Positions 28,412 through 40,074 of a stretch of DNA of 64,000 nucleotides are shown in pieces. The notes beneath the pieces were generated by a model. That model ran no database searches, had not been told where the DNA came from, and saw only the letters and a list, made by a program, of their open reading frames with translations. The DNA comes from Pseudozyma flocculosa PF-1 (taxonomy: Eukaryota; Basidiomycota; Ustilaginomycetes; Ustilaginales; Ustilaginaceae), in contig NW_006920893.1 in NCBI RefSeq assembly GCF_000417875.1, positions 223,955-287,954 on the forward strand. The letters run 5' to 3'. Made by a program: the position numbers and the translations under genes. The first letter of the stretch is position 1, and every line of letters begins with the position of its first letter.

Positions 28412-31029
28412 CCATTATGCCGGAAGCTGCCGGATGGCCCTGCCAGGATGGACGCCTCGACCACGTCGGCTGGCCCGCGATACACGCCGACAGGTCGACC
28501 TAGCCTGGCGGTGCTCGAACAGCGAAGCGCAACCAGGGGCCAACACCGCAGCGCAGATGCCGGCCGCCCCCCGCCCCCCCGCTGCGGACGGAGGCAGGCG
28601 TTGCAGCTGCCCTGGAGGCCAGCGACAACGTACCGCAGCGCAGCGCTGCGATGTCATCACATCGGGTGGGCTCGTCAGGCGAAGCACCCGCACGCCTTCG
28701 TACAAGGTCAAGTCAAGTTTGCATCGTCACCCTGAATCTCCCGAAGGCAGGAGAGCTGCTGCACCTGAGATGAAATGTGGGGAAGCGCAAAGGCCCAGAG
28801 GCCAGCGGAGCGCAAGGACCGCGGTGAGGTTGAGGTCGAGGACGAGGACGAGGACGACGGCGAAGATGACCCTCGTAGAAGGTAGGGTGAGGGGGCAGGG
28901 GCGTTGCACCCAAGAACCGGGGCCTGGGTGCGTCGTGCGTCAGTCTAGAGAGAGGCAGGCAAGGCGCCTTGCACCTGACACCCTCCCCAACGGCGCGGCA
29001 GCCAACCAGAGGGTCCCACGCCGGCCTCCCACTCGGCTTGTTCCGGAATCTTCCACGAAATACACTCTGGTACTGTATGGGGTCGACCCGGCGACAAGCG
29101 CCCCCAACATCCAGCCCCTTCGTCGTGTCGGCCCTCCTTGGCTGCGCTGGCAGACGACGAGGGAATTCGCCGCGCCGCGGCGAGCTGGCCGGCAGGCTTC
29201 AATCAACGCCGAGAGCGAGCGAGTCGGTCAGTCGCCGACCCGTCGAAGACGGACGGAGTGACCCGATCGTGCGTGTGTGAAGGAGCAGGCCGGGTGGGGG
29301 GCGGGGCAGCGAGCGAGGCCAGACAGGTGAGCCTACTGCGTTCGGAAGCGGACCGGGTCCGTACAGCGAGAACAGCACCAGGGCCAGGACCTTGTCGAGG
29401 CTTGGGGCCCCCCAAGTCGGGCGGGCGGCTGGGAAAAATGTCATCTCATGACTCGACCGTGCACCAGCCCCTCGGGCTGATCATATGGCAGGCAAGCCTT
29501 ACAGTATGGGCGCCAGATCTTTGGGCGGGACGTGCGCGCCGGGGATGGGGTTCGCCCCAGCTCGCAGCGTGTTGGCAGGCGGAAGGGGTCCGACAGCACG
29601 AGCCAAGCAACCCGCAGATGGACGTGCGGTCGGGGGCCTCGGGGGGGGCGTCACGCTTGGTCCCGTCCCGCGCGCTTTCCTGGCTCGTGGACGTGGTGCC
29701 AACAACGGACAGGCGGGTCGCGACCGGGTAGGACTCGCAGGGTGGGCGGGTGGGCAGGGCTGCAAAGCTCGATCCGATGTCGTTTCTGGATGGCGCAAAA
29801 GCACGACGAGTCACATACATGGAGCAAGCAACTAACGTCCGGGCCCACCGGCTACGGCAACAGAGGGACGGGTCAACGGCGAAGATCCAGAGGTGGTGGT
29901 GGTGGTGGCGGTGGTGGTGTGTGGCAGGTCAGGTCGTGAAAGGAAGGGTCGGGACCGGGAGCGACCGGGCATGTCGATTCGGCTTTGCTTTCACGGACGC
30001 GAGACGCGGTGCTGCTGCTGTCGCCGTCGCGCCAGGCAAGTCTCGTCTCATTCCATCGTCGCCGCGGGCTGCCTGACCTGTCCTCGAAGCGATGGCGTCG
30101 AAGCGGCGGGGAGTCGAGTCGCTGTGCGATCGTCGGATCTCCATCTTTCGGACCTCGGTAGCAAGGAAGCGTGACCTCGAGATTGACGCCTCGAGGCCCA
30201 AAAGAGAAGGTCGCCTGGTGGTCACGGGGGCATCACATCGACCAGCACCTTTCACGATGAAGGCCAAGGGTGGATGGCAGTACGGAGTCGTCCTAGTAGA
30301 AGCAGTAGCAGTAGTCGAAGGGCGATGGCGATCCGGCCGACACGGTCGCCTTCGATACGATCAGAGAGGGATTGGGGTTGAGCAGATCTCGGTGCCGTGC
30401 GGCGCGATAAGGGGAGATGGAGGCCCCCAGTTGCCCCGGACTCGGCGGCCTGGCACCATCATGCGTGCCACCACCACCTGCCTGCTCCGTATTATGCCGG
30501 AAGCGACGAGGCAGGCTTCTACGCATCGAACACGGATGACCCCACGTGCAAGAGCGGAAGGGGTGCTCCGACGAGGGCGTACAGCAGGCAGCAGGCTAAG
30601 GGTACCGGCGTAGAGCATCCAGGCAGCGCATCCACGAGCGCCAGACGAGTGCGGGGCCCCGCTGTCGATCCCGGAAAGCTCGTGGCGTGGCGTGGCATGC
30701 TGTGGTTTCGGACTCGTCGGCGGTGACGGCCAAGGCGAGCGACGATCCCGACCGACCGGGAAGCGAGGAGAGCGCGGGGGGGAGGTGGCGTCGCGGCGAT
30801 GGATAAGATTGCGGCAGCCGCGGAAAAGGACCGCCAAGGGCCGCTCGGCGTGGAGCTGGCGGCTTTATCTCGCGCCGTGCTTGGCTCTGGCCTTCGCTGC
30901 AGAGTTCGGAAGTCGGGCAGGAGAGAGAGCTTTTTGCCTTGGCCTCCACACTTGAATCTCGCTGCCTTCGCCTCGACACCTCTGCCCAGGCTCTCGGCCC
31001 TATCGAAGACGACGACGACAACGACAACC
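28412..31029. other. Long intergenic region, no recognised gene
   Basis: About 2.6 kb between the orphan minus-strand gene and the TPR gene (+). Open frames on both strands have no family features. A GGT trinucleotide run lies at 29892-29919. The stretch just before 31030 ends in ACGACGACAACGACAACC, the leader of the TPR gene. Confidence 0.4.
29892..29919. repeat. (GGT)n trinucleotide tract
   Basis: About nine GGT/GGC triplets in intergenic DNA; a similar tract is at 28294-28315. Confidence 0.75.
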
Positions 31030-32013
31030 ATGGCGAGCACCGACCATCCGTCACCAGCTGCAGGCAACGCAAGCTCGACCACACCGGGTGGACACCAGCT
31101 GTCCGTCGACGAACGGATCGCGAAAGCGGCGGAACTCAAGGCCGAGGGCAACGCCCGCTTTGCCGCCGACGACCTCGACGCGGCGCTCAAGGCGTGGCAT
31201 CATGTACGTTGACCCAACGTCCCGTCCTCGTCCACTTTGCAACGTCAGTCGCTGATTAGCTCCACACTTGCGGATGTGGATGCTAGGCCCTGCTCTATTC
31301 CGCGGGCATCAACAGCTTTTCGACGCTCTACGGCTCCCGGTCCACCGACGAGCAGAACAGAAAAGCCGAGGAAATCACCAGGGCCGTGTGGAACAACATG
31401 GCCGGTGCGTCGCAGTCTCAGGCCGTGCCGTGCCGAACAGTCGGTCTCCTCTGATCGCACAGCTGACACGATCCTTCGGACGTTCTCGCGCAGCGTGCTA
31501 CCTCCGTCGTGAGCAGTGGGACAAGGCCGTTTTGGTCACGACAAAGGTACGTGCGTTCCTCCCTCGCAGCCACGACAGCCCTCTCGATCTGCTACAACCC
31601 TCTCAGCACCGTCCCATACGGTATACCCCTCGTGTCCACCTCGACTCCTCTTCTTCTCGCCATCTTCAGGTCCTCAACTCGGATCCAAAGAACCTAAAGG
31701 CCCTCTACCGCCGCACCCAGGCCCACCTCGCCCTCGGATCTACCCAGAACGCAGCCAAGGACCTCGACGTGGCGCTCGACAAGTCGCCAAACGGTGCGTG
31801 CCCGCCGTCGCGTTGCCGCCACTGCAGCAAGACTGTCCCGGCTGACGCTGCCTCCCTCGCCCCTTTTGCCCCGCGCGTCCCGGCCTCACAGATCCCGCGG
31901 TGCGAAAGCTGGCCGAGGAGCTTGTCAAGCTCGTGGAGAAGAATGAGGCGGAACAGTCGGCTGCGACGACGGAAGCGACCATCGCCGAGATCGTCGATGA
32001 TGGACCGCCATGA
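31030..32013 (+). CDS. Small TPR-repeat protein
   Basis: Five exons (31030-31203, 31287-31404, 31494-31546, 31670-31793, 31892-32013) give 196 residues. Three tetratricopeptide-like helical pairs can be read: AAELKAEGNARFAADDLDAALKAWHHAL, then AVWNNMAACYLRREQWDKAVLVTTKVL, then ALYRRTQAHLALGSTQNAAKDLDVAL. The arrangement resembles the TPR domain of FKBP-type immunophilins and TTC9 proteins, which bind Hsp90 or Hsp70 C-termini. No isomerase domain is present, so a free-standing co-chaperone is possible. The C-terminus is acidic. All donors (GTACGT, GTGCGT, GTACGT, GTGCGT) and AG acceptors fit. Confidence 0.8.
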
Positions 32014-32152
32014 GCCGACTCGGAGGCGGGGCAGGAGAGCGCCAGCTCATGTCCCGAAGCGGTGCAATCGATACCACCAGCAAAGAGAAATGATCCGCGA
32101 TATTGACTGCGAAATCCCGGCTGGAAATCCGCAACCAAAAAGGTCAAAAGAA

Positions 32153-32257
32153 TAGCTTCGGTCGGTCTCGATCCGACGACCTTTGGGTGACCCACATCGC
32201 TTCGAAGTGGAAAGGTGATATGAGCCCAACGCGCTAGTCCGACTGCGCCACAAAGCT
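32153..32257 (-). tRNA. Elongator tRNA-Met(CAT) with 30-nt intron, second copy
   Basis: This is the same mature sequence as the tRNA at 16658-16762, on the opposite strand. The 30-base intron differs at only two positions (GTGGGTC here, CGGGTT-type there). The immediate upstream ATCAAGG is shared, and a TTTT terminator follows after a few bases. Beyond this the flanks differ. Confidence 0.93.
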
Positions 32258-32962
32258 CCTTGATGAAGGGAGCACTCAGCTTTGGTTTAATCAACGCCTA
32301 GCGCAATTTTGGCCAGATGACAAGATATTTTGCGACTGCCCCCGCCTCCGACAACGACCGGCTGACCTACCCTGATCGCTCCTCCAGCTGCTCCACCACG
32401 GCCCGACATCTTCACAGGCCACCGTGACGAACTGCGCGACTTGAGGCGTCCTTCTCCCAGCAGCGCAGCACGGGAGCCGGCGGCGCATGGTGTGCAAAGC
32501 CCGTCGCGGTGAGGGGAGTGTCGGACGAAGTCGGCCGAAGACATCGACGGGCCAGGCGGCGAGGGGGTGACGTCGATCGAGCGAGCCCTTTGGCGCCCGC
32601 CTTACCCCGCTTTTGCGTTGCCCAGCACCCCAGCAAACGACGCCCGACCTGGCCATGCGGAGGGGCGGCGGCAGTTTTGGCTTTGCCGTTGTTACCGACC
32701 GCAGCGATGCCGCCGGGCCGCTGTCCGCCTGCATCTTACCCCATCCTCGCGCGGCAGCCGCTTCGGAGGTACTTGGTCGCTATGGCCGATCCACTCTGTC
32801 CCCTCGCCCGACAGAGGACGTGATGAGGGTCGAGGATCGTTTGTCGTCGTCGTCGCCCATTGCCTTCACCACCTCCGCCCCTTCTGCCAACGACGACGAA
32901 CGGAACGCGACACGACCCAGACTCTTCCTGTATAGACAGGTCTGGCCTAGACGAAGGACGAC
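32258..32962. other. Intergenic region between tRNA-Met and MFS gene
   Basis: Directly upstream of the tRNA (32260-32340) the DNA is AT-richer, as at the other tRNA copy. Open frames on both strands are short, and I see no family match. Confidence 0.4.
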
Positions 32963-35203
32963 ATGAGCGCACGGGATGCTTCTACCAGGGACGCCAAGAT
33001 ACCCACACCACGACGGGCAGGCCGACACGATCCACCGACTTTCTTCGTGCCATCCACCTCCGCATCCGCACCCGCATCCGCCGCCACTCCCGACAATGCT
33101 GGACCACCGCACCCCGCTGCGCCGGCGGGCAACGACCACCGACCCACATTGAACGCAAAGGAAGCGTCTTCGCGCAGTCTCGGTCTTCGGCTGACGCGCA
33201 CGCACTCGCGCAAGGACCTGTACGATGCCGATGCCGGCAGCGTCGACGGCGAGTTTGGCGCCTACGGCCACGCGTCCGAGGACCAGGCCCACGCCGGTGC
33301 GGCGCCGGTGCGCAGGATGCATTCGCGGTCGAAGTCGAAGACGCAGAGGCACGAGACGGTGCTCGAACGCATCGGCGACCTCGAAAGGGACGACGTCGAG
33401 CTGGGCGCCCACGAGGCCAGGCAGCTCGCAGAGGTGCGCGCTGGAGGGACGGGCGAGGACGAGATGGACCACGAGCGGCGACGAGTGCACACGGACGACG
33501 TCGACCTCGAGAAGCAGCCGCAGCAGCTACGGCAAAGGCGCGGTCGACGTCGCGACCCGTCGGCTCGTCGCGCTCCAGCACACCGCTCTCGCAGGACCGG
33601 CAAGGCGCCGAATCGANNNNNNNNNNNNNNNNNNNNNNNNNNNNNNNNNNNNNNNNNNNNNNNNNNNNNNNNNNNNNNNNNNNNNNNNNNNNNNNNNNNN
33701 NNNNNNNNNNNNNNNNNNNNNNNNNNNNNNNNNNNNNNNNNNNNNNNNNNNNNNNNNNNNNNNNNNNNNNNNNNNNNNNNNNNNNNNNNNNNNNNNNNNN
33801 NNNNNNNNNNNNNNNNNNNNNNNNNNNNNNNNNNNNNNNNNNNNNNNNNNNNNNNNNNNNNNNNNNNNNNNNNNNNNNNNNNNNNNNNNNNNNNNNNNNN
33901 NNNNNNNNNNNNNNNNNNNNNNNNNNNNNNNNNNNNNNNNNNNNNNNNNNNNNNNNNNNNNNNNNNNNNNNNNNNNNNNNNNNNNNNNNNNNNNNNNNNN
34001 NNNNNNNNNNNNNNNNNNNNNNNNNNNNNNNNNNNNNNNNNNNNNNNNNNNNNNNNNNNNNNNNNNNNNNNNNNNNNNNNNNNNNNNNNNNNNNNNNNNN
34101 NNNNNNNNNNNNNNNNNNNNNNNNNNNNNNNNNNNNNNNNNNNNNNNNNNNNNNNNNNNNNNNNNNNNNNNNNNNNNNACGGGGCGGTGGCGCCTCATCT
34201 TTTGGGCCACATCGGGCTACGGCGGCCTGACGGCGCTGGTGGGCTTCCTGCTGCTGCCCGAGACGTACGCGCCGCGCATCCTGCACTCGAAGCGCAACCG
34301 GCTGCGCAAGCAGACGGGCAACGCGGCGCTGCACACCGTCTTTGACGCCGACGGCGGCGAGGCGTGGTACACGCGCTTCGGGCACAACCTCGTCCGGCCG
34401 TTTATCCTGCTGACGACGCAGCCCATCATCCAGGTGTTTTCCGTCTTTATGATGATTCTGTACGGGTGCATGTACATCCTGCTCACCGTGTTTCCGCTGG
34501 TTTTCGAGGAGACGTACGGCGAGCGGCCGGGCGTGGCGTCGCTCAACTACATTTCGCTCGCCATCGGCTTCACGGTGGGCGGGCAGGTGGGCGGGCGCGT
34601 CGTCGACCGCGTCTACCGGCGGCTGCGCGACGGGCGGGGCGGCGGCGTGGGCCAGCCCGAGTACAAGCTGCCGCTGCTGATGGTGTCGTCGCTGCTGCTG
34701 CCCGTCGGGCTCGTCGTCTACGGCTGGACGGCCGAGCGGCGCGTGCACTGGATCGTGCCCAACCTGGGCGCCGTCGTGTTTAGCGCCGGGCTGATGGCGT
34801 CGTTTCTCGTGTCGCAGAGCTATCTGGTCGACGTGATGCCCCTCTACGCCGCCAGCGCCCTCGCCGCCGCCGTGTTTTTGCGCAGCCTGGGCGGGTTCGG
34901 CTTCCCGCTGTTTGCGCCCGTCATGTACGACAAGCTCGGCCAGGGTTGGGGGGTGAGTGCCGGTGCGCCGTGGGCGGGCGGGCGAGCGGACACAGAGAGA
35001 CAGCGCGCGCTGACCGTGACCCCTCTGCTTTCTCTTTCTTCCTCGTCCTGGCCGCCCTGGCGACACGGCAGAACTCGGTGCTGGCGCTCATCTCTGCCAT
35101 TGTGGGGATTCCGGCGCCGTGGCTGCTGTGGCGGTACGGGCCGTACCTGCGGTCCAAGAGCCAGTACGCGTCCAAGCAAAAGGCGGGCAACGCCCTGTCG
35201 TGA
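32963..35203 (+). CDS. Major facilitator superfamily transporter (DHA1-type), interrupted by assembly gap
   Basis: The ATG at 32963 opens a long hydrophilic N-terminal tail (over 200 residues, Ser/Arg/Asp-rich, with DHRPTLNAKEASSRSLGLRL and LERIGDLERDDVELG). It runs into the N gap at 33617-34178, which hides the first half of the transporter. After the gap the frame continues from GRWRLIFWATSGYGGLTALV through LLPETYAPRIL, a DHA1 drug/polyamine transporter signature. Spans follow (IIQVFSVFMMILYGCMYILL, LGAVVFSAGLMASFLV, ALAAAVFLRSLGGFGFPLF) up to 34952, then an intron (GTGAGT...CAG) and a last exon 35072-35203 ending KQKAGNALS. It is probably a plasma-membrane proton antiporter. Substrate and the exon structure under the gap are unknown. 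Confidence 0.85.
33617..34178. other. Assembly gap (N run)
   Basis: 562 unknown bases inside the MFS transporter gene; the true length is not known. Confidence 1.
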
Positions 35204-36900
35204 GCGGTCGGTCATCCAGCAGCAGCAGCAGTGGCGACGGGAGCGAGGGAGCGGCTTCTCTGTACGGACTGACTTTAGACTGCGGCCAATGGCCGTCGTA
35301 GAGCGGAATGAATGGAAATCGACACGGGTCATCGTGCTTTACGCCTTTGGAGACGGCAGAAAAGGGGCGGCGACGACGGAAAGATGGCGTGATGCTTCCT
35401 TTGCCTCGTCGTCCGTCCGGGAGAGGAGCGGGGCCGCGCTCGCACAAACCAGGCCAGGCCATCCGGGAGACCGAGGCCCACGTTGGCCCGCACGCCGGCA
35501 GCCGTTCAAAGCCGGAGGATGGCGCGCATCAAGGTGGGCTCTTGCTCGTGAAAGGCAGGCCGGCAGCAGGAAGACAGAGCGAGCCAGCGAGGCATAGGCG
35601 TGCGTGCTTTGCGTTGGAAGCATGAAGCGGGCGCGAGCAAGCAAAGCAAGCAAGGTGGGGCGGTCGGTCCGTATGAGCATCGCGAGGCCTTGCTTGTTGC
35701 CAGCGAGGCAGACGGCAGGCGCAGCAACCCGCGAGGCGGCCCCTTGCGCGGGGGAGGCCAGGGTGGATTTGAAATGCGGGGCAGACAGTCAGGGGGGACC
35801 CTGGCTGGCTGTCTTGGAGTCGAGCGTTTCCCCGCACTTTCGGCGTCTCCCAGGCGGCCTGCTTGCCTGCTGCTTTAGAGCTCCTCTTTGGAAGCCTGCA
35901 GCCGAGCAGGTTTCGCGCGCGCGAAGGGGCCAAGAAGGAAGGCGGGAAGGCGGGCGGGCAGGCAGGGCCGCTCAAAGTCAAGTCAAGCCGGTCAAGTCAG
36001 GAAGCGAGGATTTCAAATCGACGCGGGGCGCGGCTACGTGTGCGGGGAAACCAGGTCGCACAACCGAGAGGCAGCCCTGCCTACTTTGCCCTTCCCCGCA
36101 AATTGGCGGACGCCCCCCGCCTTTGCCTTCGCTGGCGGCACTGGGCAGCGCTGCAGCCAGCTGTGCGCGCGCAGCACACGCTTCTGTGGCCATGGGAACG
36201 GACGGCCGGCCGGCAGACAGGCAGAGCAACCTTGGCAGGCGAGACAGGGACCTGAACCCTCAGTGGCCCCCGCTTGCTTGTGCGACCACGCCTTCCTCGC
36301 TGCTGGCTGCCCTGTGCGCCTTTGCTCGCCGCCTGGTCCGCCACCCTCTGGCCTGCCTCTTGTCTCCCGGCCTGCCCTGTCAAGCCAGTCAGGCCTGGCC
36401 GAGCTGGGCGTGTCGCCGTCTCTCTAGCCTGCAGCTGCCTAGCCTGTGTGTCGGCGTGGCCCTACCTTGGCCGCCCGCCGCGCCTGCGCTTTCAGCGGCT
36501 CCTGACCGTCCCAGCCAGGTGTATGCAAAGTACGCTGCGCTGCCTGGTCTCCTGCGCCACGCTGCCCTGTGCTGGCCTGGCAGAGTGAGTGCCATGGGCT
36601 CGTGCCTCTGCTTGCTTTGTGCCCTGGTGCTGGCCCTTGGCCTTGGCCTGGCCCTGGCCCGCCTGGCCGCCCGTTTGCCCGCCCTCGCCCGTGGTACTAA
36701 AGGCCCGCCTCCTCCGTCCGCCCGCAAGCTGGCTTCTCCTCTCTTTTGCCACCATCCACCTCCCTCTTTCCCTGGTCCTCTCTCCCCCGTCAATCGCCCC
36801 ATACCCACCGCCTCTTCTTTGACGATCCACTCCTGAAAACCACCCACTTTTCCCTCATCCCCCAGCGCATTCAGACCCACCCACACCTTCAACGCACACC
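35204..36900. other. Long intergenic region before fumarate reductase
   Basis: About 1.7 kb. It is repetitive at the word level, with many copies of GCCTG, GGCAGG and CAAGC, and becomes strongly C/T-rich from 36730 to 36898, the likely leader. A 410-codon open frame here is low complexity without family features, and I do not accept it. No RNA gene is seen. Confidence 0.4.
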
Positions 36901-38977
36901 ATGGCTCGCGTCATTGTCGTCGGCGGAGGCCTCTCGGGCCTCAGCGCCGCCCACACCCTCTACGAGCGCGGCTCCAACGTCCTCGTCCTCGACAAGAACC
37001 CCTTTTTCGGCGGCAACTCGACAAAGGCCACGTCGGGCATCAACGGCGCCGGCACAAACGTCCAGGCCGAGCACAACGTTCCGGACTCGGCCAAGGTCTT
37101 TTTCGAAGAGTGAGTGCGGTCGTCGAGACGAGAGGCAGCGACGAACACCAGCTGACCCCCCGGAACGGCCTGCCTGTCCCTGCCCGCCACCTGGCCGCAC
37201 AGCACCAAGAGGTCGGCGCGTGACCTCGCGCGCGACGACCTGATCAAGGTCCTCACGGGCAACTCGGCCAGCGCCATCCACTGGCTGCAGGACGCCTTTG
37301 AGCTGGACCTGTCCAAGGTGTCGCGCCTCGGCGGCCACTCGCAGCCCCGCACGCACCGCGGCGGCCAGCGCTTCCCCGGCATGGAAATCACCCAGGCCCT
37401 CATGGAGAAGCTCGAGGACCTCTCCGAGTCGGACCCGGAGCGCATCCAGATCCTGCGCAAGGCGCGCGTCGAGAAGCTCATCTACGAAAACGGCGAGGTG
37501 CAGGGCGTCGAGTACTCGTACCAGGGCCAGACGCACAAGGAGCTCGGCCCCGTCGTCCTCGCCACGGGCGGATACGCCGCCGACTTTGACGACGTCAACT
37601 CGCTCCTCAAAAAGTACCGCCCCGACATCATCCACCTGCCCACCACCAACGGCGACCACTGCACCGGCGACGGCCACAAGATGGTCGCCTCGCTCGGCGG
37701 CCGCCTCATCGACCTGGAAAAGGTCCAGGTCCACCCGACGGGCCTCGTCGACCCCAAGGACCCCGACGCCAAGGTCAAGTTCCTCGCCGCCGAGGCGCTG
37801 CGCGGCGTCGGCGGCCTGCTCCTCGACAACGAGGGCAACCGCTTCGCCGACGAGCTCGGCCACCGCGACTACGTCACCGGCCGCATGTGGGACAACGACA
37901 AGTTCCCCGTCCGCCTCATCCTCAACGAGCAGTCGTCCAAGGAGATCGAGTGGCACTGCAAGCACTACACCGGCCGCGGCCTCATGAAGCGCTTCGACAA
38001 CGGCCGCGACCTCGCAAAGGAGATGAAGATCCCCGTCGAGAAGCTCGAGGCCACCTTCAAGGACTACGAGGCCATCGCCCGCGGCGACAAGAAGTGCCCC
38101 TGGGGAAAGAAGTTCTTCTCCAACGCCGACTTTAAGCTCGACCAGCCCTTTTACGTCGCCCTCATGACCCCCGTCCTGCACTACACCATGGGCGGCCTCG
38201 AGATCGACCCCAAGTCCCAGGTCATCGACACCCAGGGCAAGCCCATCCCCGGCCTCTTTGCCTGCGGCGAGCTCGCCGGCGGCGTCCACGGCGCCAACCG
38301 CCTCGGCGGATCCTCGCTCCTCGGATGCGTCGTCTTTGGCCGCGTCGCCGGCGACACCGCCTCGAGCTACCTCCTCCACCGCCTCGTCACCGGCAAGGCC
38401 GTCGCCCGCGCCGGTCAGATCGCCAACCACCTCGAGACCCGCGTCCGCGCAGACCCCAACAGCCACACCATCACCCTCGAGTTTGGCTTCTCCGGCGCCG
38501 GCGCCGCCGGCCAGCAGCAGCAGCAGCAGCAGCAGCTCACCTCGGCCACCCCCTCGCCCGTCGCCCAGGGCCAGGTCTCGGCACAGCAGGCTCAGACCTC
38601 GAGCGCCGCCCCCCAGAAGCAGGAGAAGCCCGCCGAACAGAAGGAGTACACCATGGACGAGGTCGCCAAACACAACACCAAGGACGACGTCTGGGTTGTC
38701 GTTGAGGGCAAGGTCTTGGATGTCACCAGCTTCCTGCCCGACCACCCCGGCGGAGGTGAGTTCCTCTCCCCTCGTCCCCTCCCTTCCCCGTGTCCTCCGC
38801 ATCGCGATCGGCCCTTCTGACCTCACAAAACGCTCCTTTTGCCCTTCTGAACGTGCAGACAAAGCAATTCTCTTGTATGCTGGCCGTGACGCGACAGAGG
38901 AGTTCTTGATGCTTCATGATCCGAAGGTGCTCCACAAATACGCGTCACACACGATCATTGGTACGGTGAAGCAGTAG
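36901..38977 (+). CDS. OSM1: Soluble fumarate reductase fused to C-terminal cytochrome b5
   Basis: Exons 36901-37109, 37203-38755 and 38859-38977 give 626 residues. The FAD-binding start is MARVIVVGGGLSGLSAAHTL with the GGNSTKATSGINGAG loop. Family motifs follow: LATGGYAADF, NGDHCTGDGHKM, VQVHPTGLVDP, LHYTMGGLEID and GLFACGELAGGVHGANRLGGSSLLGCVVFGR. These define the Osm1/Frd1 fumarate reductases that recycle FADH2 and keep redox balance without oxygen. After a Gln8 and Ser/Ala linker (residues about 508-550) comes a cytochrome b5 domain with both heme-ligand regions, FLPDHPGG and FLMLHDPKVL, split by the last intron. There is no presequence, so a cytosolic enzyme is likely. Yeast Osm1 lacks the b5 domain. 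Confidence 0.94.
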
Positions 38978-40074
38978 ACAGCTCACCGGCGGTGTTCGGG
39001 GGACCAAGACGAGCATCGTGGGTCTTTCCGAGGCGACTTTTCGTGCCTTGTCGCGGCGTCTCGACTCAGTCAATCGTACGACGGCACAACGTGTCTCTTT
39101 CTCTTCGCAGCGCCGCTCGAGTGTGTGCTTCAAGCTTCGTGTTGATCAGTCTCCTCGACGGAGGCAGGACCAGGGGAATGAAATCAGGACGAGAGCCAGG
39201 AGAAACGGGTCGGGCGGGCTGCAGAGCCCGCGCGCGCTTCTTGTGCCTGGGCCCTCTTGTCCCTCTAAGCTTGACGTGCCCGCAGTGCAGCAGTGCAGCA
39301 ATGCAACAGCGCAGCAGTAGTGCATCAGTGTGCATCAGTCTGCCTGATTGATGCCCCCAACTTTAACGAAGATGCCTACCCTGCCAAGAAAACAAAAAGA
39401 CCTTGAAGTTGCAGATGTTGGCTGGGCCAGCTGTACAACTACTACTGCTACCCATGGCATCATGACCACTGGTGCTGATCAAGATACATTGGGGGTCTTG
39501 GATTACTGCAGGTGGCTGAGGATGGCATGTTGCTGCTTGGCCCTGAGGCGTGCTGCCCCCCTGCCTCAGAACTTGGGCCATCCTGCGGATGTCAGCCAAG
39601 GCATGGCCTGACACAATACCCTTGTGCTACAAGTCTTGGCTCTTTCTGGGAAAAGCAGGATTGGATCATCCTGCAGTCCTTGTGCTGATGCACCTGGCAA
39701 AGGAAGTGATCAAGGGCTGAGCCTTGGGCACAACTTTGCCTGGGTCTGCAAAGTCTTGATGCCAATCTTGTCTGTCCTTCCTGTATCACCTCCTCCAAGC
39801 GGATGCGCCCCTTGAGCTCGCCCCGTATTGGATGAATTGGGCCAAAAAATCTGAAAGCCCCCTCACAGTACCGACCCTGGTCCTCGCAGCCTTTGGGAAG
39901 GCACAGGGACATCATCTCAAGCTTGAGGACTGGTGCGACAAGCCAGCCCAGTTGGACAAGACATGATCAAGGGTGAAGGGGACCAGCCACCAGATGCACA
40001 CAGTGCAGCTGGTGAAAGCGTACACATATGGGTGGGAAACCAATTCGGACAAGGTGGCCCAAGCGGTGCGGTGT
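38978..40074. other. Lower-GC island, probable mobile-element relic
   Basis: From about 39280 the composition changes from the very GC-rich surroundings to a balanced one with many CTTG, CATC and AAG words. CAGCAGTGCAGCA and GTGCATCAGT units repeat near 39285-39345. Short coding-like pieces occur in plus-strand frames (for example LELAPYWMNWAKKSES and VPTLVLAAFGKAQGHHLKLE near 39815-39930), but stops break every frame. No transposase or reverse-transcriptase motif is recognisable. It sits directly against the foldback element, so I read it as decayed transposon DNA. Confidence 0.4.

Noticed and set aside
35604..36836. 410-codon plus-strand frame before fumarate reductase
   Set aside because: Low-complexity Ala/Leu/Pro/Cys composition, no domain, and it runs into the C/T-rich leader; more likely intergenic.
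36889..38862. 657-codon minus-strand frame
   Set aside because: Antisense shadow of the fumarate reductase; Val/Glu/Leu/Gly-rich with no domain.
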